A DNA stretch of 64,000 nt. Origin: Druceiella hillmani. Lineage: Eukaryota; Arthropoda; Insecta; Lepidoptera; Hepialidae. The stretch lies in assembly GCA_039881145.1 (NCBI GenBank), contig JAYKKI010000039.1:20578001-20642000 (forward strand), in the 5' to 3' direction. Position 1 is the first letter of the stretch; each line of letters starts with the position of its first letter. A program made the position numbers and the translations under genes. Shown here piece by piece: positions 1-21,203 of this stretch. The notes beneath the pieces were generated by a model that was given only the letters and a program-made list of their open reading frames with translations, had not been told where the DNA came from and searched no databases.

Positions 1-2094
1 AAGTGTAATGGTTTCTTGAAATTCTACAGTTTTGTTTTTAATTAAACCTGACTCGCATAACACATCAAATATATTAAATTTGCTACACAATTTTCATATT
101 TTTGCTGACGTCAAGTAGGATACCAACTAACTATATTTGCCAATAGAATATATATTTCTGTTCACCAAAATGTCAATACTGACCATAAAAATTTAAAGCC
201 TGAAAGAACTACATACCATGTTCTATTACATTGCATTGTGAACATCCATCATCTTCATTTACGCCACTTTATTCTTATTTTATTATATGGTATGTGTGTA
301 AATAACTGTAATAACTGATAGCACATAAAGCAACAGCAAGAGCAACTTTTATATAATCGCCCATTTCCTCATAGTTCACAACTGCAACTGATCTATAGAG
401 AGTATACACTGTCGCCTTCCAACACAGGTCTCTCGGCTGAGACGTCTCAGGAAAGACCTAGCAAGAGCACTCAAACAAGAGTGTACGGTGGCCATGAAAT
501 TTTTTAGAACATCAGAAATAGAACCACTAATTTGTTTCAAATTTGTAATTTCTTCTTGGTTTTTCATAATTGTCTCTATGAAACCTCTATGTATCATTTG
601 ATTTGATAGCACCAGTGAGGAAGCAGTCAGTCCACTCTTTTTGAGATGTCAGTTCTACAGCTTTTTTGAAGGAAGTCATGCTTCAGTGACTTTGTTAAAC
701 CAGGCTTTATCATGAAATGCGAATCAATGTCGAACATAACTTTGTCATTGATTGGGACCACAATGAGAGAATGAACTAAAATTCTTTTGTATTAAATTCA
801 TCTTGACATGATCACACTTTCCAAATTGTTTCTGATTTATAAAATTTATTGACAGATTTAAGCAATTGCTTCAATGGATTAAAAAGAGTTTGACTTTTAA
901 AATATGAATTTATTTTTTTAACATTTTTACAAAGGGATGTCATTATTTTTTTTATTTATCAACATTGATTACAGATGCCAGTATACATATTTACATATTT
1001 GTATTTCTAAATAAATTTATAGGCTGTATTGTTCCTTACGACACATTTTCATTTGACTGATTCCTTCCATCCGTCTGAAAGTTAAATATTAACAAGGACA
1101 ATAAACAAAAACGGTATCCTCAGAATATTTGTGTAGCTGTTGTATAACGCACAAGGTTGCAGTTACTGCATAATTTGTCTATCATTTTGTACTGCTTAAA
1201 GCAATTAAAATTTGCGTTTTAATTTTTTAACAATGTTAAATGACTGTAAAGATATTGTCTATAATTTATATTTATTAACGATATTAAACAATTATATAAA
1301 CTAAATAATGCAGAAACTGGTTAACATCTTTTGATGCCGATGAACATCAGTTTCACCAATTACTGATTTCATGTTGCAGTAGTTAGATATTTATATTTAT
1401 CTCTGTGGTTACATTGCATATTGTCCAGAAGCTATATTACCCAAGGTACATTTGCACTTTGTATGCTTAACCTATCTAATTCGGTATACTATTTACATAG
1501 ATGATGGTACAGTAACTATGGTGCATTGAATTGTCTAAATCATTATAAATCAATGTTAGTGGAAATAGCATGCAGCAACTGATTTATTGTGTTTGAAGGA
1601 ATTAATTGTTATAAATAATTGCTTCATAAAGTCTTTTTTAAGCAAACTATTCTCAGTTTTGTAAATGGATTAAACTTATTTTTTGCAAAAAGAATACATA
1701 GTGGTTGCTTTCTGTTTGTTTGTTTAACAAAATAATTAACCTGAAATGATAGTGGTGACTGTAAAGAAGTGGTCTCCGATTTGGCATTATGTTGATGTTT
1801 ACAAAAATGACACTAAGTTTACTGTACATATGTTGTGTTAGTTCAAGGTTCCTCATGAGGGAGAGGAGAAGAGACCAGTGTTGGCAACATAACACAACTG
1901 TGATAGCATGACGCCTCGAAGCTGGCCAAGGTCTGTTGCTCGAAGGTGGACGACATCGACGAGAGCACAATTTACACGAAACTGATTTATATTAAATAAA
2001 ATATTATATTGCAATTATCTGTGTTTTATATTATTGTTTGTACATTTGATTTTTATTTATATTATGTACCTTTTAAAATAAAAATGATGCGTAG
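1..2094. other. AT-rich non-coding stretch
   Basis: No coding region I can support. Short ORFs occur on the minus strand near 376-612 and 1653-1970, but neither shows a recognisable domain or paralogue elsewhere in the window. A 14-bp perfect palindrome (ctgagacgtctcag) lies at 437-450. The interval around 370-760 is slightly richer in G+C than its surroundings and could be an old repeat, but I cannot assign it. Confidence 0.4.
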
Positions 2095-2640
2095 TACGTG
2101 CGGCGTACAAACCCATCTAGGAGCAGATCAGAGAGAGAGAGGTAAAGAGAGAGTGAGAAAATAGAAACTAGGGTGGAGAGAGGGGGAAATTGAAAGCCAC
2201 ATCGTGTCGGGATAGAGCAAATAAAAGCAGCCCGTACCTGGTGCAATTTATCAGTGTGTAATCAGGAAGTTTCCAGAAATACTCGGAATAACAAGATGAA
2301 GAAGCTACAACAAGAAACTGCAGTCTTCAGGAACTAGGTAGCCACAATCGTCGGAAACGAACAGCAGGAACTCGGCTGTTTGCTTCCGACGATTGTGAAA
2401 CTAACTTGTGGCTGGAACAAGGCAGCCAGAACGTTCAGTGTGTCTTCACCAGTCCTGGAAATCATCTACGCTCTGGTGAAATCAGCTCTCTCTACGTCTC
2501 ACTCTGGCAATTATAAACCAGGTGTGGGAACGTACACCACGGTGCTTTCTCAGAAGCGGAAATGTCGAGTTTCCTTTTCGCCAAAACCCCGAGACATAGA
2601 ACACCATGATTGCCACCAGACCAGAAAATTTTTCATCTTT
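2095..2640. other. G+C-richer island, possible unclassified repeat or solo LTR
   Basis: This block is clearly less AT-rich than everything around it. It contains a purine-rich GA tract near 2130-2190, a TATA-like aataaaag near 2220, and a strong hairpin at 2343-2397. The layout (promoter-like element, then a structured leader, then moderately G+C-rich DNA) would fit a solo LTR or a repeat's 5' end. I see no flanking target duplication, no paired copy in the window and no convincing protein. It could equally be a promoter or leader exon of an unannotated gene. Confidence 0.25.
2343..2397. repeat. Inverted repeat, 23-bp stem with 9-nt loop
   Basis: The outer 14 bp pair perfectly (2343-2356 with 2384-2397). 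The inner 9 bp pair with two mismatches (2357-2365 with 2375-2383). The loop is 2366-2374. It lies inside the G+C-richer island. Confidence 0.8.
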
Positions 2641-5042
2641 ATTTATCTTGCGTGACAGTAATATATTAAGTTGGTAACTAATGATGTTTACAAAGATTCT
2701 AGGGTGTTGGAAGAAACCTCTCAAAAATCTCTGGTTGTGATATAGGTAGGTAGATTACCCACAACTCCGAATTGATTAAACATTTAGGTCAGCATTCATA
2801 GGACACATAATTTAATTATATTATAGGAATTAATAATGCATATAATGCAATAAATTATAGTATTGAGAAAACATGTAATTAGTTTTTAAGGCTACTTGTT
2901 CTAATAATTTGATGATTATATTAATTCTTTGAACCTTTTAAATCCCTATACTGAGTAATTTATCACATATTATAAAAAATTTTGTCAAAAATGAATAGAC
3001 AATTACCCCACAGGCACCCAGTTGCATAAATTTTGCATATTATGCTGAAGAAAAGCAAAATACATGTACATCGACATGCCTGTTGTTTCTAATACAGGAG
3101 ACATGGACCTTGATCGAGCTGTGCGAGTAGCCTTCAAAGTGTCACTTCATATGTTATAAAATAATATTGAAGTCCATGGAATTATCCAAGTGCCCACTTA
3201 AATATCACTAGGAATAAACCAGAATCTTTTTTATGATCACTCACTCTTTTTTTGTGGAATCTAGATATATAAGAAAAACATTGCCCAAAAAGATAATACA
3301 GAAGAAACTCCTCTGAATTTTCCACGCTAATGTGAATGGTTTTGTTCCAGTAATATTTACTAGTTTTTTATGGCTTGACATGATGAGTAGAATAGAGATG
3401 TATACTAGATCAGTAAGGACTGCAAAGAAGGTTGTACTCCAACAGAAGTGTTTTCTTGTTCATTTTTTCCCACAGCTGACAGCGCACGACAGAGTTAAAT
3501 AGACCTTTCCGTAATTGCAAGAGATATAGCTAGATCTTTTGAAACTTGCTGCATCTTCCGTACATTGAAATTGAAAATTATCCGTTCTTTGGGAAATTAG
3601 TAATTCTTCATAAGATAGCCTTTACGGCATCAGCGTAATCTACCACTAAAAAGACTTTTTTAATAGGGGTTGGTGCTTTCATTGAATAATGTGAAATATT
3701 TCAAAGTGTTCAGAATAAAATAATAGCTATATTGGTAAAGACTAAGTAAATATATTAGGTACAAGTCAATAATTTAAAGACATTTCAGTTAACAATTGAT
3801 TATTAGAACTTCCACTATTGCATAGAAAATATAACTCAATATAATATAAAGTGTAAACATTTAATTTTGTGTAATGATTTTAAAACTTTATTACTTCCAA
3901 TAGAGGTTTACAATTTTTAAACAATGACCAACTGCGAGTTAATGAACATCTTTATCTTAGGAAGTTCTAATAGTAGAATTGAACTACTCTAGTAGTAACG
4001 GCTTAATAGTAAATATTAGTAAATTTTATTCTAATTATTAGCTTCATGGTAAATAAATACTTGGCTAGTTCTACGGAGGTATACGTATTCTTTCTTCGTA
4101 TAGAGCTACATATATATTTATGTATTTAATATAACTGCAATTCCATCATTTTTATTCATATCCAATATAATATTCACTTCTTCATGTTTTCTTTTTATGG
4201 TGTTCGGAATACATACGGAAAACTTATATTTATCATCATAAATAGGTTTTATTGAGGGTTAGATAAATATAATTATGTGAATTTTATTCTCCATACAAAC
4301 TTTTTAAATTTAGAACAAATGAAATTAAAGGTTTAATCAAACTACTATAACTTATGATGTTATTAATCATGGCAACATCTTGTATTAGCCAAAAGTTAGT
4401 GTCTAATAACACAAGAGCGAAAATCGTATACCAGATGATGTTTCTCTTACACCAAAACTGTACACCAAAAATAAACTAAAAAATTCAGTAGTTTAGTCAC
4501 TGGAATAGTCTGTCAATTCAAAAAACGGAGGATTCGCTAGGCTATACATTGCCACATTGACCCCTTCCCGTAAAGTTATTTTATTTCTTAATTACATGCA
4601 AATAGTAAAATAATTCTTATGCCTGTGTCATAATCGATCGATCAATAATCGATGCGGAGATTGTGACATTCTGGCGGACGACTGTCACTTCTTGCCTGTT
4701 GCTATGAAGGGCTAATAATTCGTCTATCACTATGTGGTGAAGAAATGGAAAATTCCGGGCTGTCAGTAGCTTGGTAAATGATACGCTGAAAGCAGTCATG
4801 TCAAAACTACCACTTGCAGCCGTCACACTCTGTTTAAATTTATTTATTTCATTTTATTGCTTTACATTGTGATCGCTTGTAACACACTGGATATCGACAG
4901 AGCATGAAACATATTTTAATTTTGAATGTGTTACTTTAATTATTTTTGTTTATGAATGTGTATGATAAGATGTGTAATGTGGAATAAGTGAATTGTATTT
5001 CTTTACTTTAAGTAGATAACCATTCAAAAGTAGGTATTCATA
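2641..5042. other. AT-rich non-coding stretch
   Basis: No gene or repeat I can support. A short minus-strand ORF at 4617-4826 lies in slightly G+C-richer sequence just before the DUF4817-like relic. It may belong to the same old element, but it shows no recognisable motif. Confidence 0.35.
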
Positions 5043-5301
5043 ATGCCTCGTAAAAATTTCACAGCTTCAGAATACGCTGACATGGATTTATGGAGAATGA
5101 CAAGGTAACTTGGTTCAAACAGGAACATATCGAGAGAGATATGAAGACAGATGTGTATGTCCTTCGAACTCTCTCGCCTTTATTCAGACAGTTCAAATTA
5201 TACTAGGAAACATATCTATAATCCCACAAGAAGGAGTCCCATCAAAGAAATATCATGAGTGTGTGGAGAACGATTATTGGACCTGTCCTGAATGTGATTG
5301 A
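5043..5301 (+). pseudogene. DUF4817-like HTH relic (transposon-derived)
   Basis: The reading starts MPRKNFTASEYADM, which resembles the start of the DUF4817 helix-turn-helix domain common in transposon-derived insect proteins (family pattern: FTxxEYADM, then a YxERY motif, then a proline-serine turn). After 22 codons the frame hits a stop. The later part of the domain, with TYRERYEDR and a second helix-like segment, continues in another frame to a stop at 5301. About 85 codons of homology remain, much less than a full protein, with at least one frameshift. I recognise the domain by memory of its pattern only, so the family name is tentative. That this is a dead fragment is well supported by the stop and the frame change. 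Confidence 0.4.
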
Positions 5302-6805
5302 TTGAATCATTTGATTCGATTGTGATTGCATGTTGTTGGCATTTGTTAAGGTCAGTAATTAACAATGCTGTTTGCATTTTTTTTATGTTAAAATGCTATT
5401 TAATTTGTCTGAAAAAAATTTTTTTATTCTTAGATAAGTATTTATTTAACTCTTAAAATATGTATGACAACTAATACTGACTGGAATTTCATTTAATCTG
5501 AAAAGGTAAAATCTATATTGTATAAATAAAACTTTTTAATTATTCTTAGCTTAGAATAGCAATATCAAAAATCATACAATCGTTTTGTCTTGTTTCACAA
5601 AATATTCCGAAAATTATCTGTTAAGATCTATACGCTCTTAACTGCTATTTATAACTAAACAGCGGGAAAATATGAAAATAATATTAACATATGAGATTAT
5701 ATAACTTTGTTTTTGTAGAGTTTATGAAAAAAATATTGATGAGCAAGAAAATTTAACATGATTTCTTTGAATTAGCTTCTAGTAAATAATAAGTGATATG
5801 AGTTATACAACTTTTGTGATGTATTCTTGCCATAAAATTAGTGTCCAATTTTGAATGTGAAATGTGAAATATTTAACAGTAAACAATTACCTAAATTGAC
5901 TGCGGCTACTGCCCATCAGTATGTCTTGTATGTATATTATTTAAGGCTGAATGCTTAATATAGCATTCAAGATTTATTCTATGCACAAACTTCATTAAAT
6001 ATTTACTATTGACATTAAACATACAATTTTCTTAGACAAGCAGCCTATCTAATAAGGAAAGTCAGTTCAGACAATTAAACAAATTCGATACTTTTAAAGT
6101 AAACGTTTTGTTCAGGTTGAATGTAATTTATTTTGTTGCTAATTATATTTTTATGTTTATATATTTTTAGGTTTCTGTATTTCAAAAAGCAAACATTTTT
6201 GCATTATGTTTTTCTATTCAGCCTTTAAAATATTTATAACAAATAGTATAGCATATATAATACAAATAGTATAGCAAATTGATATAAATTATTATTTTAA
6301 AATGGGACATTAAGTCGAAAAATTGTAAATATATTCAATTTTGTAGAAACAATGTATGAAACCCAAAACTTGCTTATGATGCTATTATATGTTCTAAGAA
6401 CGTACATATTTACAAAGCTTTGAAAATAAGTCTTTCTGTTTATCTCCTGTTGCTAAGGTTAAAAATAATTATAATTTATGATTAATTTTTTATTTACTTT
6501 ATAAAACATGATTATTCAAATTTATAAATAATAGAACATTTACAAAATAAATCAATAAAACTTTTAATTAATGGAACACTGACGCTTCACCTTCAAACAT
6601 CTTTGACAATTATAGTTTTTCTGTCAAAGAAAAATCAAGATAGATATATTATTATTAACTTTGTCTATTCCATTTATTCCTTTAATGTGTTTTTTTTTAA
6701 TTTTCTCCTGAATAAATATTGAAACTTAGTAACTTCAAGAAATGTTTTATACATGAAAAAATTTAACATATAATGGAATGAAATAAAGTTACATAAATAA
6801 AAAAT
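5302..6805. other. AT-rich non-coding stretch
   Basis: Simple AT-rich sequence with no ORF, splice-flanked homology block or repeat structure that I can support. Confidence 0.5.
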
Positions 6806-6967
6806 TTAATTTATAGTATGATTTACAATTATTACTACAATAATGTATGTAACAGAGAGATTGAAAAAATTGGGTATCAACGACATTCGCAGATCAAAGA
6901 GAAATTCCATCATTGCTTCGTTGTATGATTTCCTTAAGGCTTGCCAATTCATCATCGAACAAAGGGC
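6806..6967 (-). pseudogene. Orphan last exon of a gustatory receptor (subfamily B)
   Basis: On the minus strand this segment aligns along its whole length with the last exon of the intact receptor gene at 45174-48787. Shared features are the same TTAAG acceptor context, a leading segment reading DDELASLKEI (like DNSLAKLEEI), a segment reading DLRMSLIPNFFNL (like NLRISLLPSFFNL), and the receptor signature TYIIVV. A 14-nt deletion after the GGA codon shifts the frame between the two halves. The normally conserved glutamine of the TYhhhhhQ signature is replaced by isoleucine. No matching exons 1-3 are visible upstream on this strand before gene A1. That interval instead holds a mariner, a foldback and a LINE fragment. 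It is a dead remnant of a sixth receptor locus. Confidence 0.75.
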
Positions 6968-7689
6968 CTTAAAAAATAGGAATATTTTAATCAAGCAAAA
7001 AATTTAAATAAGTTTTTACAAAGTCAAAAAGTACAGTTGGAATACTAAAAATATCCGTATAATAATATCCACATAAAATATCTATATTATTATACAAATT
7101 TACATGATGTGTGTTTATACAAGTATGCATGTACATGAGCAAAATAAATTTTAGTTGCCTGAATTCAATAGAATTGTCATAGATACCCAGCTTACTCTTT
7201 CAATTTGAATAGGGAAGCAATATGCGTAATACTTTAAATTATGTCAAAGTGTTGTCATCGGTTTTAGCTATTTGACATGTGAAGCTGGCTAAACTATAGA
7301 AAATATTATCATTGGATTAGAATATTAATAGATCTCTTTCTATAAATTAAACTTCTCAAAGTAAATGTGATTTGTGTAGTAGACAATAGAATTTGACTTT
7401 AAAATTATTAAATATTTTTTATCTGTAATATAAACAATATTGCAATTTGAATTAATAAAATAATCAATATATAACTCCTTAAAACCGCAATATAGTTTTC
7501 TCAAATTTACTGTAATAAAAATCCAAAGTAATTTAAATGAAATGAACAACTCTTGAAATGAACTACTTTCAATGAAATGAACTACTTTCAAGAATTTTAA
7601 AAAACATTTAAAATTTTCTACTATTTACAGCAATTGCACTGTCTTGCAGGTATTTTTACATACAATAAATTTCAAAAGATTAAGAATCG

Positions 7690-7717
7690 ATGCCATATAG
7701 CCATCGCTATATGGCAT
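7690..7717. repeat. Short hairpin, 12-bp arms
   Basis: Perfect 12-bp arms (7690-7701 and 7706-7717) are separated by 4 nt. It lies 134 bp outside the left end of the mariner. Confidence 0.7.
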
Positions 7718-7851
7718 TACACTAGAACTTGTGACCCTCAAAACTGCCCTTATCCAGTCTCATCCTTTGGTCTGTTCGATATACATATATCCTTTTAATA
7801 ATAAAACTTATGATGATATTCATGTGGTTGCTATAATAATAATGTAATGTA

Positions 7852-9127
7852 CAAGGGGGCGTTTTTAAGTTCGCGGAATGGAGGGTAAGGAGTGAGAATA
7901 AAAATACAAAATTATTTTTCTTTTTCAATATATTCACCTGCTACTCTAATCAATTTTTCAGATCTTTCAATTAGCATATGTATACCTTCATGAAAAAATG
8001 TTTTGTCTTTGCCCAAAAAGTAACCTGAAACTGGTCCTTCACTTCTTCATCGCTTGAAAACTTCTTTCCACAAACTTCTTTTTTAAGGTTTGGGAACAAA
8101 TAATAATCACTGGGAGCCAGGTCACAACTGTAGGGTGGGTGTTGTGCAGGGCGACCAGCGAAACGCGGCTCGTGTGAATGGGCGCGTTGTTGTGCAAAAG
8201 CAGGGCGCCTATGGTCTATTTTCCCCTTCTTTTTTCTTTGATTGCTTCTTCCAACCTCTCTAGAATTGACGCATGGTATTTTCCGGCTACGGAAACACCT
8301 TTATCTTTATAATACGTCAACAGGATCCCTTCTGAATCCCAAAAGACTATCGCCATGATTTTTCCAGGCAACTATGACACCTTAAACTTCTTGGATGATG
8401 GTGTGCCTTTTTTGTGCCACTGCATTGAGTCTTGTTTGGACCCAGGTTTATAACGATGAACTCAAGTTTTGTCTCCAGTAACAATTTGACTCAATAGTCC
8501 ATCCTTGTGTTCACTACAGAGGTCCAAAAACGTACGAGAACACTCCAAGCGGCGTTGTTTTTTTTGGAGGCGGTGTGAGCATTCTTGGCACCCATCTTGC
8601 ACTGACCTTTGTCATGCCAAGATGATCATGGAGAATTTAAAAAATTGTTGTATCCGATACTCCAACCATATCTGCAAGCTGTTTCTTCTTTAATCTGGCA
8701 TCTTTCAATACTAATTTTTCAACTTTTTCAATAATTTCCGGAGTAGTCATTTCGATCGGCCGACCAGGGCGTGGGTCGTTTTCAAGTGAGTCTCTACCCT
8801 ATTTAAAGAGACTATGTCACTTGTAAACCATGGTTTTATCCAGGCAAGAGTCTCCATAAATGAATGCCATCTCTTTCAGCATGGTTTGAACCGATTTTCC
8901 TTGCTTGTTAAGGAATTTTGTAATTGCGCAGTACTCGATTTTTTTCATAGTTCAGACTTTTTCCAGATTGTGTCGTTTGTTCGACGATAATTCAAAGACT
9001 AATGATCCGATTATGATAAAACTTGGTATTTATACTAATAATGAGTTACTTAACTAGCTATAATTCCGTTAATTACCTTTACTAATGGCCTACCTTTCCA
9101 TTCCGTGAACTTAAAAACTCCCTCTCG
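7852..9127 (-). mobile_element. Mariner-family DNA transposon, copy 1 (defective)
   Basis: A complete but dead mariner of about 1.28 kb. Terminal inverted repeats of roughly 30 bp are visible: the left end runs from CAAGGGGGCG into TTAAGTTCGCGGAATGGA, and the right end is its imperfect reverse complement. Both ends are flanked by the TA dinucleotide expected of mariner insertion (7850-7851 and 9128-9129). The transposase reads on the minus strand. The same family recurs at 23200-24444, where the terminal repeats are less well preserved. Confidence 0.9.
7912..8948 (-). pseudogene. Mariner transposase pseudogene (copy 1)
   Basis: Transposase of the mariner DD34D type, which cuts and pastes the element at TA sites. 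It opens MKKIEYCAITKFLNKQGK and contains the recognisable stretch PGRPIEMTTPEIIEKVEKLV. In-frame stops occur early: a TGA where family members have the Trp of VYKWHS, then a TAG in the following FK-GRDS region. Further frame breaks follow near the second DNA-binding helix. It ends GEYIEKEK just inside the left terminal repeat. The length matches a full mariner transposase of about 345 codons, so decay is by point changes and small indels rather than deletion. It cannot make an active enzyme. Confidence 0.85.
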
Positions 9128-9417
9128 TATGTTTGCAGGTAGCACTAATATTTATATTTGTTGAAAATCACCAAATAATTTTTTTTCATATCGTACATCT
9201 AATGTTATTTTATATGATCACATAAGAATAAATCTATTATAAAAAAACACATTATGTCTGTCAAACTGCGGCTGAATTCTTTCCAAGAGTTGTCAACCAC
9301 TTAGATTAGAAAATAGGGAGTATATAACAGGAAATAAAATATTAGTATAGAAGCACATAATTTATTGATATATTTAGTTATGTATTTTTTTTGCTTTATT
9401 AAAAAAATTTTTTTTTT

Positions 9418-9515
9418 ATATTTAAAATATTCTTTTATAAAGGTAGAGTATATTACTAGTATATTACTTGCACGTAATAGAGATCTCTACTTTTATAAAA
9501 GAATATTTTAAATAT
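9418..9515. repeat. Foldback element with 31-bp arms
   Basis: The arms at 9418-9448 and 9485-9515 are reverse complements with a single mismatch. They enclose 36 bp. The arms are AT-rich but not simple repeats. The size and structure fit a very small foldback or MITE, or a palindromic mutation. No target duplication is evident. Confidence 0.75.
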
Positions 9516-9799
9516 AAATTTGTTTATAAGTACATGTCATAATTTTAATTAACAAATTTTAATAAAACCTTTTGGAATGTAACGTTTGACTGCTTAAGCA
9601 ACATGAATGCATCGCCACTTTGCCGCTATGTAATGAAAGCATCGCCGCTATATAATAAATATATTCCACTTGTATCCTTTAATACTTAAATAATAAATAT
9701 ATTATCCTAACTAAGAGAATGTATCGTCTGTTTCTTAAATTATTTAACAGTTTCATATAAAAAGCTTACCCTATTATCTTCTTTCAGGAAGGGTGGGGG

Positions 9800-11250
9800 G
9801 GGGGCGAAGCTCAAATATACCGCAGATATCATATGCATTCCTTTAACTCTCTTGTTTAATGAATGTGTAAAACATGGGACTTTTCCTATATGTTGGGAAA
9901 AGGTGCACATAATACCAGTGCATAAAAATAGATCTAAACAAAACATTGTTAATTATAGACCCATATTAATCTTATCAGTAATTCCCAAAGTTATAGAGAG
10001 ATTAGTACATGGAGGAGTATATCCAATACTCCATAATTACATTATGCCCAAACAACATGGCTTTGTTCGTGGTAGATCTACCACCACTAACCGACTACTT
10101 CACTCTCAGCACTTGTTCGAGTCATTGGATTCCGGACAGCAAGTTGACGTGATATATACAGATTTCAAGAAAGCATTTGACAAGGTTGATCACTTAATAT
10201 TGATTCAAAAACTAGCCTTTAACGGTATCAGAGGCAACTTGCTTAGATGGTTTATTTCGTATTTAACTAATAGGCAGCAAGCAATTAAAGTGAATGGGTT
10301 CTTATCACCACCTTATATCACCTTATATCCAAGTGACTTCTGGTGTACCACAGGGATCCATATTAGGCCCTTTCTTATTTATTATATTTATTAACGATAT
10401 AAGTACCTGTTTTAGAAATAGTAATTTCCTAATGTATTCAGACGATCTAAAGCTATTTACTCTTGTAAAAGACATATATGACTGTTCGAATATGCAAGCT
10501 GGTCTTGATAGACTTCATGTTTACTGTGAAGAAAACAAACTGCATTTAAGTTACTCGAAGTGTAAACAAATCTCTTTTACAAAGAAAAAAAAAAACAAAT
10601 AAACTTTAAATATGCGATAGGAGGGAATTCACTCGAAAAGTTGACAGCATGCGTGACCTTGGTGTCATTTTCGATAGTAAACTGCATTTTAGTTTGCACG
10701 TTTGTATCTAAGGCCAATAGAATACTTGGCTTCGTACTAAGAACAGCCAAAGTATTTAAAAATGCTGAAACATACTTAACCTTATACAATGCTCTTGTAA
10801 CATCACAACTTGAATATGCTGTTGTTGTCTGGAATCCACTATATGCCACTATTCTGATGGTATTGAGAAAATACAAAAAAAATTTTTAAAAGCTCTTCAG
10901 CATCGTATAGGTGGCAGTAAACTATCATATAAAGCATTACTTAATAATTATAAATGTGATGCCCTCTATCACAGACGTTCATTATTAGAGTTGATGATAA
11001 TGTTCAACATCTGTCAAGGTAATTATGACTGCCCATCTCTACTGAGTCAGATAAAGATTCGAACTTCCAAATTAACTTGTAGCCATCTCTTATTTCATGT
11101 CGATAATGCACTAACAAACGCCGGTGTAAGTGCACCACTACGGTGGTTGTGCAACTTATACAATAAAGAGATGTTGACACTTGATATCCTGGAAAGTCCA
11201 CGCCCCCAGTTTTGTTCAGATGTAAAGAACAGGCTCCGTGAAATGTAATG
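9800..11250 (+). mobile_element. 5'-truncated LINE: reverse transcriptase relic (Jockey/CR1-like)
   Basis: Non-LTR retrotransposon ORF2 remnant that once copied its RNA by target-primed reverse transcription. RT motifs appear in order: NYRPILILSVIPKVIERL (fingers), QHGFVRGRSTT, IYTDFKKAFDKVDH (first catalytic Asp), a GNLLRWFISYL segment, SGVPQGSILGPFLF, then MYSDDLKLF (the catalytic YxDD box as YSDD). A C-terminal domain follows, including MRDLGVIFDSK and a last open segment ending at a stop at 11246-11248. A local duplication/frameshift interrupts the RT before the VPQG motif (about 10310-10340), and other frame changes follow 10600. The endonuclease and ORF1 are absent, as in typical 5'-truncated insertions. 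I cannot separate the Jockey from the CR1 clade by eye. Confidence 0.85.
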
Positions 11251-12755
11251 TATCATTTAATTATCAGTAATGTTATTATCATTTTATTTTATTCATTGTT
11301 TGTTCAACTTAGTTAAATAGAGTGTCTTACATAAATGACTTGTAATCCATAACTGCAGCTTTATTTAATTGTTAAGTTAATAACAAGTGTTTTCCATATT
11401 AATTTTATGTCTTATTCTAAAAAAAAAATATTGTTTCACTTACTTCAATTAACATTGTCACATTTATGTATTGTTGTATTTAATTGGATATATAATAAAT
11501 GTATTTATTTTTCTTTGTTCTTTGTGGAAATGTTAGAACACAAACTTATTTTGTATTTAGTGTTCATAGAATATTTCAAATAGTTTGTGTTTGTTTTTTT
11601 TTCCTTTAGATAAAAAAAAATGCATATGATCTTATTTTTTGTAACTTAAATAATTTATTACAAAACTCATAATTAACACAATCAAACTTACCATGAAAAT
11701 AAAATGAATAATTGCGCTTGTTACGAATCCACAATAGTTTACGCATACACATAGTTAATGTACACAATAAAAAGAACACTTTTTAAGTTACAATAAATGT
11801 TAAATGCAATAAATGTGTCATCTGAGATTGCAATACTTAAATAGTTCCAAAAGCTTATGCCCTCATATTTTTCTGTTGGGACAAGCATTTACATAAACAT
11901 TCACCAGGAGATTCCTGCGCAAATCATATGCTCAGCCAGCATCTGTGGCCAGTCCAGTGGAAGGCAAATGTGCTGTTTGTCTGCTTTTTTATAATTTATC
12001 ATAATGTGAAAGTGCCTTGAAAATTTATCAAAGCATTTTTTATGAGATACATCAAGTTTATAGTTTATAGTGGTGTATTTTACAATTTAAGATTAAAGCT
12101 AAAATTACAGTATAGAAAACTGTGGTTACAATATCCACTCGAGGTGTTAATTAAAATTATTGACTGACTTACCGTTGCTAATAATCAATTATTACGAACT
12201 GATAAATTACAAAAATACAACTAACGTAAATCTGTTTATCAATCAAATTTATTAGGCCAATTTAAAAATCTGTCTGAAAACAGGCCAGTGAACATATTTA
12301 CGAGCAATTTATTACCAAATATAAATTTTAGACATACTTTATGAGGTTTGTAACAAATTTTGTTTAACATCACATCTGTTTACAGAAATAGATTTTGTAT
12401 CGATTGTGTTTATTGTGGATATTCCAATCCTTATCAAAAATTAATTTGGACAAACCTAATAATTTATTCTCTGAATTTAATTTATACTATTCAACAACAC
12501 AATATATAAAGAAAAAGGTAACAATGATATATTATAATTATTTTTTAATACATAATTTTACATAATTTATGGAATGATTTGGTTTACATTTCACAGTAAA
12601 CAAGCTGAAATGCAAATGAGAAATAATAAAAGTATGCACATAACATTTAAAGTAAGCACATACTAAACAAGGAGACAAGTAAACAGCACTATATAATTTT
12701 TAGCCAAACATTACAATGTGTAAAATTGATAACAAATTAAATTGTAATTTTTAAG
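11251..12755. other. AT-rich spacer downstream of LINE and GR gene A1
   Basis: The first few hundred bases may be the LINE's 3' untranslated tail; there is no clear poly-A end. The remainder, up to the stop codon of GR gene A1, shows nothing recognisable. Confidence 0.4.
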
Positions 12756-21086
<8,331 letters not shown>

Positions 21087-21203
21087 GTTGTTTCTTGTGA
21101 AATATTTGTGTTCTACCTAAATTCCAGCACGAGTCTTTTATTGAGCGTTCGAGAAACAAGTGACGGTTTGCCCTTTAAATGTATTTTGAATTAACATCCA
21201 TTG

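Noticed and set aside
376..612. 78-codon minus-strand ORF.
   Set aside because: The composition is mildly unusual, but no domain or homologous copy is recognisable.
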